Source: Chloroflexota bacterium
GTDB taxonomy: Bacteria; Chloroflexota; Anaerolineae; Anaerolineales; UBA11858
Reading direction: 5' to 3'
NCBI GenBank assembly: GCA_003648195.1
Contig: QMOK01000004.1
Span: 1 to 34,334, forward strand
Length of the DNA stretch: 34,334 bases
Shown here: positions 1-7,300 of the stretch, in pieces
How the letters are laid out: the number at the start of each line of letters is the position of its first letter
Numbering within the stretch: the first letter of the stretch is position 1
Translations under genes and position numbers: made by a program
The notes under the pieces: generated by a model
Databases searched by the model: none
What the model saw: only the letters and a program-made list of their open reading frames with translations
What the model was told of the DNA's origin: nothing

Positions 1-375
1 AGCATCATCTTGGCTACGCACGATATGGCAGAAGCCGAAGAGATGTCTGATCGGGTGGGGATTATGCTGGGGGGAAAACTGGTCAATATCGGGACGCCGA
101 TGGAGATTACCGCAACAGGTGCGGGGCTGACAAAGGTTTCTGTACGGACGCAAAACTCATCTTTGTCGGGGACCGGCACCACGTTCACTGCCGTGAGCCA
201 GCATAAATCTACGGGCGAATATGAAATTTACTTCAGCTCGGATATCGCACCAACATTATCCGCCATTATCACCCATATCGAATCCCAGAACGATTCCCTA
301 ATCGACCTACGCGTGGAACGCCCCTCTCTGGAAGATCGCTTCCTTGAAATCACCACGACTGGAGCTATGCAATGA
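1..375 (+). CDS. ABC transporter ATP-binding protein (3' part)
   Basis: This is the C-terminal end of an ABC-type ATPase cut by the left edge of the window. The reading frame is open from base 1. It begins with the residues that precede the switch histidine (ILATHDMAEAE, the H-loop), followed by the usual segment (SDRVGIMLGGKLVNIGTP). The rest is a roughly 80-residue tail ending in a SLEDRFLEIT motif, common in ABC-2/DrrA-type drug or antibiotic exporters. Walker A, Walker B and the signature motif lie outside the window. The stop codon overlaps the start of the permease gene in an ATGA, so the two are translationally coupled. Substrate cannot be told from this fragment. Confidence 0.9.
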   Translation, partial: SIILATHDMAEAEEMSDRVGIMLGGKLVNIGTPMEITATGAGLTKVSVRTQNSSLSGTGTTFTAVSQHKSTGEYEIYFSSDIAPTLSAIITHIESQNDSLIDLRVERPSLEDRFLEITTTGAMQ

Positions 376-1181
376 ACGCATTCATCAATCACTTTGCTTT
401 TGAATTTCGCACAGGCATCCGCAATAAACAATTGCTCCTGATGAACTACCTTTTCCCGCTGGGCTTTTACCTGATGATGGGAGTTGTGATGGCAGAAATC
501 AACCCGCCCTTCCGTGAAGACATCATCCCAGCGATGGTCACTTTTGCCGTTTTAGCCGCAACTTTGCTAGGGATACCAGACCCGCTGGTGAATGCCAGAG
601 AAAACGGGGTTTTTCGCAGCTATAAGATTAACGGCATCCCCTCGATTTCGATTTTGATTATTCCTGCGCTAACGACTATTTTGCATCTCAGCCTTGTGGC
701 GACGATTATCACGGTTACTGCCCCAATGCTTTTTGATGCGCCCCTGCCCCTAAACTGGCTCAACTATTTGCTGACTTTTATCGCTTTGGCGATTGCTTGC
801 GCTGGCTTGAGCGTGCTGATTGGCGTTGTCTCCCCAAGTTCGCGAATGACCGTGTTGTGGTCGCAACTTATTTTTGTCCCCTCGATGATGTTGGGCGGGC
901 TGATGGTCCCTTATGGCATATTGCCTGATGCAGCGGGAAAAGTTGCTCAGCTTTTGCCCGCCACGCAAGCGATGAATGCCTTTAATGGACTAGCGATGGG
1001 AAAAGTAGCGGATTTTTCGCCTTGGGGCTCCGTAATCGCTCTTGTTTTGAGCGGGACTCTGGCATTCGGCTTGGCATCCTACCTCTTCAATTGGGATAGC
1101 CATAACTCGGCGCGGCGCGGGCATCCAGCGTTGGCATTGCTAGCTTTGTTCCCGTATTTTATCGGAATATTCTTGCTATAG
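372..1181 (+). CDS. ABC-2 type transporter permease
   Basis: The 269-residue protein is a polytopic membrane protein with about six hydrophobic segments (roughly residues 20-42, 54-68, 92-112, 126-150, 165-182 and 215-235) and a hydrophobic C-terminus. It contains the family-like stretch MMLGGLMVPYGILP near residue 172, typical of ABC-2 permeases that pair with DrrA-like ATPases. It begins at the ATG that overlaps the stop of the ATPase (ATGA). Together the pair would form an exporter at the cytoplasmic membrane; substrate unknown. No terminator is obvious after it, and an attC-like site starts 38 bases downstream, so it may itself sit at the edge of the cassette array. Confidence 0.88.
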   Translation: MNAFINHFAFEFRTGIRNKQLLLMNYLFPLGFYLMMGVVMAEINPPFREDIIPAMVTFAVLAATLLGIPDPLVNARENGVFRSYKINGIPSISILIIPALTTILHLSLVATIITVTAPMLFDAPLPLNWLNYLLTFIALAIACAGLSVLIGVVSPSSRMTVLWSQLIFVPSMMLGGLMVPYGILPDAAGKVAQLLPATQAMNAFNGLAMGKVADFSPWGSVIALVLSGTLAFGLASYLFNWDSHNSARRGHPALALLALFPYFIGIFLL

Positions 1182-1219
1182 ATATCAATCGGCGACTGAT
1201 AATCGATTAAATACTAGCC

Positions 1220-1359
1220 GCACAACCCCGCGTTACGTCACCCGCCTTCGGCTCAGGTATGCGGCGCGATTTTTGTTGTTTTAGTTTCGGGTAAAATTGG
1301 GTTGCGGGCGTAAAGACTACGCATGCAAAATCGGCGGGCAGCTTACGCCATCGTTAGCA
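1220..1359 (+). other. attC-like recombination site A
   Basis: This site is an imperfect palindrome with integron attC layout. An R''-like box (GCACAAC, 1220-1226) comes first. The inner arms follow: GCGTTACGTCACCCGCC near 1230 is nearly complementary to the stretch ending CAGCTTACGCC near 1349, with an extra unpaired base on one side. A central GCGGCGCGA motif is at 1262-1270. The site ends in an R' box GTTAGCA (1353-1359), where crossover would occur after the G. It closely resembles site D at 3875-4001, and its central motif recurs in sites B and C. Its R'' does not match its R', as expected if R'' belongs to an element to the left. No structure program was run. Confidence 0.72.
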
Positions 1360-1383
1360 GGCGGAGAAACAGGAGGAAAAAAG

Positions 1384-2319
1384 GTGATCAAAGGCGCTTT
1401 TCTTGTAGAACCCCTCACTGAAAACAAAATATCTAAGATTATTGATTTGGGAGTGAATGAGATTTCACTCAAGTGGGAATATTGCAATGAAAAACATACA
1501 GATATACTGAGAAACCAGGGCATAAAAGTATATGCCGAATTTAGTGTATTTGTACACGAAGAAATGTGGCGGAAGCACCCTGGTTCGCGACCTATTGATC
1601 GAAGCGGCCACCCAATGGAACCAGTCAATGGGTATTACGGCGTATGTCCCAATCACCCAAAAGTTCGAGAAGAAAAATTGATGACAATTGCTTCGGTCAT
1701 CGAGAACAAAAGCATTGATGGTTTGTGGCTCGATTTCATACGATATCCATGTCATTGGGAAGGAGTAAGAACACCACCAATCGCAGAGTATTGCTTCTGT
1801 CCAAACTGCCTTGAAAAATACGAGAAAGAAGTTGGCGGCACACCGGAAGGGGATAAATGGGTAACCTGGAAATGCGAACAGATTACGGGGTTTGTAAAGG
1901 AGGTTCGGAAGCGTATTGAAATTTCAGGAAAGTCAATTCAGCTGGGTATATTTGCAGTGCCGTGGTTTGATGATGAGTATGGAGGAGCAATACGGTCAAT
2001 CATAGGTCAAGATTTTAGAGCATTGTCGTCATATGTTGATGTATTTGGGGTAATGGCGTATCAGAAGTTCACTGGCCAGCCAATCAACTGGATTAGTGAT
2101 ATAGTAGAAGCAATTGATCGAACAACGGGAAAATCTGTTGTACCGCTGGTACAATCAATGGATAGACCGGAAAAAGTATCCAGCGATGAGTTTGAATACT
2201 CCATAGGAATGGCGATAAAAGGATCATCAAAGGGCATGCTCATTTTTCACTTGGAAGATTTATTGATGAATGAAGATAAATTCAAAATACTCCAGCAAGT
2301 GTTCAATTCATGCGGCTAG
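1384..2319 (+). CDS. Cassette 1: glycoside-hydrolase-like TIM-barrel protein
   Basis: This 311-residue protein looks like the family-10-like/GHL class of putative glycoside hydrolases with a TIM-barrel fold. It has regular strand-helix alternation and the motif GLWLDFIRYP at about residues 111-121, whose Asp sits at the end of a barrel strand and is a plausible active-site residue. A CFCPNC pair follows at about 137-142, then a GVMAYQ strand. I chose the GTG at 1384 because AGGAGG (1371-1376) lies seven bases upstream and because an earlier in-frame start at 1297 would lie inside attC site A, outside the cassette. There is no signal peptide, so it is probably cytoplasmic. Base composition is more AT-rich than the chromosomal genes, fitting transfer. 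Substrate unknown. Confidence 0.75.
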   Translation: MIKGAFLVEPLTENKISKIIDLGVNEISLKWEYCNEKHTDILRNQGIKVYAEFSVFVHEEMWRKHPGSRPIDRSGHPMEPVNGYYGVCPNHPKVREEKLMTIASVIENKSIDGLWLDFIRYPCHWEGVRTPPIAEYCFCPNCLEKYEKEVGGTPEGDKWVTWKCEQITGFVKEVRKRIEISGKSIQLGIFAVPWFDDEYGGAIRSIIGQDFRALSSYVDVFGVMAYQKFTGQPINWISDIVEAIDRTTGKSVVPLVQSMDRPEKVSSDEFEYSIGMAIKGSSKGMLIFHLEDLLMNEDKFKILQQVFNSCG

Positions 2320-2337
2320 ATTTCAGGGCTGAACGCC

Positions 2338-2464
2338 AGCTAACCCTAAATGAAGCAAACCGGGCTGGTCGCCCGCGGGTAAGCGGCGCGAAAATGAGCA
2401 ATTCGCCTCAAGCAAATCCGCGTTTCGGCCTGCGCCGCCCGATATGCTTATTATCCTGTTAGCA
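2338..2464 (+). other. attC-like recombination site B
   Basis: This site closes cassette 1 and opens cassette 2. Its R'' box is AGCTAAC (2338-2344) and its R' box GTTAGCA (2458-2464). The stretch up to R'' (CGCCAGCTAAC) is the reverse complement, with one mismatch, of the first bases of cassette 1 (GTTAGCAGGCG at 1353). That is what a cassette cut from its own circle predicts. The inner arms GAAGCAAACCGGGC and CCCGATATGCTT pair with an extra base and mismatches. The shared GCGGCGCGAAAA motif lies near 2383. Confidence 0.78.
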
Positions 2465-2532
2465 GGCAAAAGTTGTGAGAAGAACAACTAAACAACATCA
2501 GATTTGATGTGAAAATGTTTTTTATGTGCAAT

Positions 2533-3039
2533 ATGATTACACTGCGTTGTACCAGAAAGCTCCAAAAATATTTAGGGGTTAGTTTTGTAGAGAATCCAGA
2601 TTCGCCAAAAGCGAAGTTAGGTGATTGGTACACGAATTTTATTCCAACGCTTTCAGGCGATATCATCATATTTGTGAGTGAAAAAACATTGCTAATGGTG
2701 GCTATTCCAGTTTGGGAAGCAGATAAACTTTTGCCAATGTTTGGGTTCCGAGTGGTCAATTTGTTGAAAATGATAGGGGTTGCGCAAGAAGTCATTGACA
2801 AAGAGATCAAGCATTACAGTGAGATTCAATTTGCTAAAACGGCGAGCCGAAGCATTTTAGGTACGATGAATGAAATAGCATATCATCTTCAATATAAAGC
2901 TGAATATGCAAAGAAGAAAGAAGATTTCAGCCTCTCAAATATAGAATTAGAGATGAGTAATTATTTATGGAAAAGTCTAGACTATCGATATCCGTCTGAC
3001 ATTGCAAAAGAAATTCTATATTTGAGCTATCTTCATTAG
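2533..3039 (+). CDS. Cassette 2: DUF6933-like protein
   Basis: This is a protein of about 168 residues of unknown function. The N-terminus MITLRCTRKLQKYLGV, the segment LGDWYTNFIPT, the strand FVSEKTLLMVAIP and the motif SRSILGTMNE match my memory of the DUF6933 family, which is widespread and uncharacterised. The family usually begins at the residue equivalent to the ATG at 2533; a GTG at 2509 would add eight residues. Neither start has a clear ribosome binding site, which is common for cassette genes. It is a single-gene cassette bounded by sites B and C, is clearly AT-rich compared with the Hdr genes, and has no signal peptide or membrane segment. Confidence 0.7.
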   Translation: MITLRCTRKLQKYLGVSFVENPDSPKAKLGDWYTNFIPTLSGDIIIFVSEKTLLMVAIPVWEADKLLPMFGFRVVNLLKMIGVAQEVIDKEIKHYSEIQFAKTASRSILGTMNEIAYHLQYKAEYAKKKEDFSLSNIELEMSNYLWKSLDYRYPSDIAKEILYLSYLH

Positions 3040-3045
3040 AATGCC

Positions 3046-3171
3046 TGCTAACCCAAATTGCAGCGGACTTGGCTACGCCAAGGTGGTAAGCGGCGCGAAA
3101 TTCTCAGTTTGGATTGGGTATACAATTCACTCGGAGCAAAAACGTCAAGCCGCTCACACAAACCGTTAGAA
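3046..3171 (+). other. attC-like recombination site C
   Basis: This site closes cassette 2 and opens cassette 3. R'' is TGCTAAC (3046-3052) and R' is GTTAGAA (3165-3171). The R'' stretch TGCCTGCTAAC is the exact reverse complement of the start of cassette 2 (GTTAGCAGGCA at 2458). The inner arms AGCGGACTTG and CAAGCCGCT pair with one extra unpaired A, the kind of extrahelical base that sets strand choice in integron recombination. The shared GCGGCGCGAAAT motif lies near 3090. Confidence 0.8.
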
Positions 3172-3259
3172 ACTTGCTTTGGAAATGAGCATAGAAATTA
3201 TTTTTTAAAAAAAGTGGTATGATGATGTATGAAAATTCACAAAACAAGGTCATTGAAAA

Positions 3260-3460
3260 ATGGAAAATCAGCGAACCATAGCGAAAGTATATAAAAAAGT
3301 AAAATTCAATGAACAAGGGACAGATTATGCTTATTGGCAAACACAAAGTCCTGAAAAACGATTATTAACGTTAGAACAAATTCGTCAAGAATACAACTTG
3401 TGGAAATATGATACTCAACCCGGATTTCAAAGAGTTTTTTCAATTACTAAACGCCAATGA
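3260..3460 (+). CDS. Cassette 3a: small protein preceding nucleotidyltransferase
   Basis: This 66-residue, highly charged soluble protein begins MENQRTIAKVYKKVKFNEQ and contains DYAYWQTQSPEKRL and LEQIRQEYN. I recall similar short ORFs directly upstream of small nucleotidyltransferase genes in many bacteria, where the two overlap as here. Its 3' end overlaps the next gene by 53 bases in a different frame, indicating coupled translation. The ribosome binding site is weak (AAGG about 10 bases before the ATG). The role is unknown. An antitoxin-like or partner function for the nucleotidyltransferase is an inference from the pairing and from how often integron cassettes carry toxin-antitoxin pairs. 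Confidence 0.65.
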   Translation: MENQRTIAKVYKKVKFNEQGTDYAYWQTQSPEKRLLTLEQIRQEYNLWKYDTQPGFQRVFSITKRQ

Positions 3461-3848
3461 AGTACGTTATTTGATAGTTGGGGGATATGCGGTGGCGTAT
3501 CATGGTTATCCCAGATATACCAAAGATGTAGATGTTTGGATATGGATAAATCCAGAAAATGCCGAGCGAGTAGTAAGAACATTAAATGATTTTGGTTTTT
3601 CACCGCTAGGGTTAGAAGCCAATGATTTTCTAGATCCAGACACAATCATACAATTAGGTTATGCTCCAAATCGAATTGATTTAATAATGGGATTACCGGG
3701 GGTAGATTTTGAAGAGTGTTATGCGGTTAGAAATGAAGAAGAAATTGATGGAACAAAACTCAAATTTATTGATTTAGTGGGTTTGAAGAAATCCAAAAAG
3801 GCATCAGGAAGAACTCAAGATATCGCAGATATAGAGAATTTAGACTAA
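3408..3848 (+). CDS. Cassette 3b: small nucleotidyltransferase (AbiEii/MNT-like fold)
   Basis: This 146-residue protein carries the nucleotidyltransferase signature: GG at residues 25-26, then D40-V-D42 as the metal-binding pair (GGYAVAYHGYPRYTKDVDVW). A further Asp at about residue 93 (NRIDLIMGL) is in the position expected for the third carboxylate. The C-terminus (LKFIDLVGLKKSKKASGRTQDIADIENL) resembles the helical end of DUF6036/AbiEii-type proteins. Such proteins transfer nucleotides to proteins, RNA or small molecules, and some act as toxins. It overlaps the preceding 66-residue gene and ends 26 bases before attC site D. It could be a toxin-antitoxin component or a small-molecule resistance enzyme; the sequence does not decide. 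Confidence 0.78.
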   Translation: MILNPDFKEFFQLLNANEVRYLIVGGYAVAYHGYPRYTKDVDVWIWINPENAERVVRTLNDFGFSPLGLEANDFLDPDTIIQLGYAPNRIDLIMGLPGVDFEECYAVRNEEEIDGTKLKFIDLVGLKKSKKASGRTQDIADIENLD

Positions 3849-3874
3849 CCAGAAATGCTCTTAGGCGAAAATGT

Positions 3875-4001
3875 TTCTAACCCCGCGTTAAGCTGACCCG
3901 ACTCGGCTTAGGGTATGTGGCGCAATTTTCGGTGTTTTAGGTTCTGGTAAAATTGGGTTGCGTTCGTGAAATCGGCGGGACAACTTACGCCATCGTTGGA
4001 G
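3875..4001 (+). other. attC-like recombination site D (right end of array)
   Basis: R'' is TTCTAAC (3875-3881) and R' is GTTGGAG (3995-4001). The stretch TTTCTAAC is the exact reverse complement of the first bases of cassette 3 (GTTAGAAA at 3165). The inner arms GCGTTAAGCTGACCCG (from about 3885) and the reverse complement of CGGGACAACTTACGC (to about 3991) pair with one extrahelical T and a few mismatches. The spacer between the arms closely resembles that of site A, including GGTAAAATTGGGTTGCG. No further cassette follows; the hdr promoter begins about 50 bases later. Confidence 0.78.
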
Positions 4002-4053
4002 CTGCTCTCCTGTTTTCCTAATTCCACAACATTTACACCCCCCATTTTTTTAA

Positions 4054-4082
4054 TTGACAACTGATTTTCTCCCTGCTACAAT
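4054..4082 (+). promoter_or_regulatory. Sigma70-type promoter of the hdrA-met operon
   Basis: A consensus -35 box TTGACA (4054-4059) is followed after exactly 17 bases by the -10 box TACAAT (4077-4082). Transcription would begin near 4089, about 277 bases upstream of hdrA. This is one of the best promoter matches in the window, and it lies just outside the right end of the cassette array. Confidence 0.8.
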
Positions 4083-4089
4083 ACAACTA

Positions 4090-4365
4090 CATAAAATCAC
4101 CTTTGGAATAACCTAGCTCATAGAGCATCAAAAAACTGAACCCAAGCCTCCATCAACCAGGTTCAGAAGGCCGCAGCACTATTAAATAATCGCCGTCATC
4201 ACATAGGAGGGTATTTAATAAACCTAGGGGGTTAGACAAACTGGGTTAATCCACTACTATCACAACTGTCATCACGTTTGCCTTAAAGCAATAAGGTGAT
4301 TTTACGCTCTACAAAACCTCTCGCTACCCATTCATTGGATACACCAAAAGGGAACAATAAAAAAG
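4090..4365 (+). promoter_or_regulatory. Long structured 5' leader of hdrA
   Basis: The leader has no convincing ORF but several perfect inverted repeats: CTGAACC (4136-4142) with GGTTCAG (4160-4166); TATTAAATA (4180-4188) with TATTTAATA (4212-4220); and CCTTA (4281-4285) with TAAGG (4292-4296), the last extended by ATCA/TGAT across a bulge. GC-rich single-stranded segments lie between them (AGGCCGCAGCAC, CATAGGAGGG). It could be a riboswitch or protein-binding leader that tunes hdrA expression. I do not recognise it as a known riboswitch class; no cobalamin box or glycine/SAM core motif is visible. Confidence 0.45.
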
Positions 4366-7300
4366 ATGACAATATCCACAATCAAAAACCCCCACCGCGA
4401 AAACCCAGTAGGAGCAGTAATGGTCGTTGGCGGAGGCATTGCTGGCATGCAAGCCTCCCTAGAACTAGCAGAACAAGGATTTAAGGTTTATATCATAGAG
4501 AAAAAAGCAGCCATCGGGGGACACATGGCGCAATTCGACAAAACCTATCCAACCAACGACTGCGCCATGTGCACCATCTCACCCAAACTTGTAGAAACGG
4601 GAAACCACCCCAATATTGAAATACTAACCAAAAGCGAAGTTATCGATATAGCTGGCCAGGCCGGAAATTTTCGAGCGCAAATACACCAAGAAGCCCGCTA
4701 CATAGACGTAGAAAAATGCGTAGGCTGCGGAGACTGCATTGAAGCATGCCCAGCAGTCGTTCCCAATGTCGAATTTGAAGCAGGATTAATTTCACGGCAC
4801 GCCATTTACCAACTCTACCCCCAAGCTATCCCCAACGCTTTTTCCATCACCAAACTTGGCATAGCCCCCTGCCGAGACGCCTGCCCAGCCGGACAACGCG
4901 CCCAAGGATACATAGCCCTCATAGGAGAGGGACGCTGGGATGATGCCATGCGCGTCATCAAAATGGATAACCCCTTCCCCGGCATTTGCGGACGCATCTG
5001 CAACCACCGCTGCGAAGACGCCTGCAACCGAGGTTTAGTTGACGAACCTATCAACATCCGCGCCCTAAAAAGATCCGTCACCGATAAAATTTACGCCCAA
5101 CCCCGCGAACCAGTTGAACCAGCCGAAATACTCTACCCCGACAAGCCAGTTGCCATCATCGGCGCCGGTCCCTGTGGATTAACCGCCGCCCAAGACGTTA
5201 TCCAAGCCGGATACCCCGTGACCGTCTTTGAAGCCATGCCAGTTGCCGGCGGAATGCTGCGGCTGGGCGTGCCCGAATACCGTCTCCCCACCGAAGTCAT
5301 TGAGCGTGAAGTCCAAGACATTGTCGACCTAGGAATAGACCTGCGCCTCAACCACCGCGTAGACGACCTAGACAAAATTTTCGCCGAGGGCTTCGAATCC
5401 GTATTAATTTCGGTAGGCGCTCACGAAGGCATCCGCCTGCCAATCCCAGGCGCAAAACTAGACGGCGTCATCATCAACACCCACTTCTTGCGGGATGTGC
5501 GCTTGGGACATTATGAACGAAAAGATAATCAACCCCTGAATACCCCAGATGGCGTGCCGCTCGGCCCGAAAGTGCTTGTGCTGGGAGGAGGCAACGTAGC
5601 CATTGACTGTGCCCGAAGCGCCATCCGCCTGGGATGCGAAGTGCATCTCACATGCCTAGAGAGCCGCGAAGAAATGCCCGCCCACGCCTGGGAAGTGAAC
5701 GCCGCCGAGGAAGAAGGCGTCCACCTCCACCCCGGACGCACGTTCGAGCGCATTCTCGGCGACCAAAATGGTCGTGTGCGCGGGCTGGAATGCACGAAAG
5801 TAGATTCGTTCCACTTTGACGAAAGCGGCCACCTCCACCTTGATAAAATCCCCGATTCTCAACATATTCTTGACTGTCAAACGGTAATCTTCTCTATCGG
5901 CCAACGCGCCGGTTTGGCCTTCATCCCCGAAGACGCTGGCGTGGGATTGACAGAAAAGCGCACCATCGCCGTCAACCCCAACACCTTTGCTACCAGTCGT
6001 CCCGGCGTATTCGCGGCTGGCGATAGCGTTTCGGGAACAGCTTTTGTTATTGAAGCGGTTGCCAACGGGCACAAAGCCGCTCATTCTATCACCCTCTACT
6101 TACAAGGACAACCACTAGAACCGTTCCCCGAACCGAACCTGCCGGTGGTGAATTTCACCCAGCAAGAGATTGACGAACGCATAGCAAGGGGAGAAATCAC
6201 TCTCCAGCCGCGCGTACCTATGCCAGAAGTGCCAGTTGAGAAGCGCATTGACAATTTTGTTGAGGTTGAGGGCTGTTATGATGAAGCCAGCGCCCGCGCA
6301 GAAGCCGCCCGTTGTTTGGCCTGCGGCGTCTGCTCTGAGTGTATGTCATGCGTAGAGGCTTGCCAGCGTGACGCTATCATCCACGATGATCCAGATAAGA
6401 CAATAGAACTAAATATAGGCGCGGTAGTGATGGCGCCTGGGTATCAGACATTTAACGCGAGTCTTTCTGAAGAATACGGGCTGGGACGATATCCCAACGT
6501 GGTCACCTCACTTCAGTACGAGCGGATGCTTTCCGCCAGCGGTCCTACAGGGGGACACGTGGAGCGCCCCTCAGACGATGGCAGGCCCAAACGGATTGCC
6601 TTCCTTCAATGCGTAGGCAGCCGCGACCAAAGCCACGATTATTGCTCTTCGGTGTGCTGCATGTACGCGGCCAAAGAAGCCATTATGACCTTAGAGCACG
6701 CTAAGACCGAAGCCCGCGATGGCGATGGAAATAACGATGTACATTGCCAGGTCTTTTTCATGGATACCCGCGCTTACAGCAAAAATTACGAGGAATACTA
6801 TCAGCGGGCTAGGAAAAAGTACGGGGTCGAATATACTCGCTGCCGTATCAGCGAGCTAAAACAAAATCCTCAAAACCATAATCTCCTCATCCGTTATTCA
6901 GAAAACGGGGCCGCTCCCATTGAAAAAGAATTCGATATGGTTGTACTCTCTGTGGGCATGGAGATTTCTGACTCCGTCAAGGAACTCAGCCGGCAGATGG
7001 ATATAGAACTCAACGAATATGGTTTTTGTCATACTACCCTCTTTGATCCCTTGCAAACCAGCCGCCCGGGTATTTATGTGGCCGGCCCTTTCCGAGAGCC
7101 AAAGGATATTTCTGAAAGCGTCACCGAAGCCACAGGAACAGCCGCGAAAGTAGCTGAACTTCTCGCTCCCGCTCGGAACACTCTTACTGTAAAAAAGGAG
7201 TATCCTCCAGAGATAGACGTTAGCGGCCAAGACCCTCGCATTGGAGTTTTCGTCTGCCACTGCGGCAGCAACATCGGCGGCTATTTAGATGTTCCCCTTG

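Noticed and set aside
1297-1383. Longer N-terminus for the glycosidase-like protein starting at 1297
   Set aside because: It would lie inside attC site A and outside the cassette, and AGGAGG is placed for the GTG at 1384.
1220-4001. Insertion sequences or a CRISPR array as explanation of the repeated palindromes
   Set aside because: No transposase, no target duplications seen, and the repeats are four long, diverged palindromes separated by whole genes, not regular short repeats with spacers.
4150-4185. Resemblance of CAGGTTCAGAAGGCCGCAGC to the conserved bacterial SRP RNA loop
   Set aside because: About 16 of 20 bases match the remembered consensus, but the loop lacks the GGAA tetraloop, closing pairs next to it do not form, and the flanks do not make the long SRP hairpin. 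The perfect CTGAACC/GGTTCAG stem is a better explanation.
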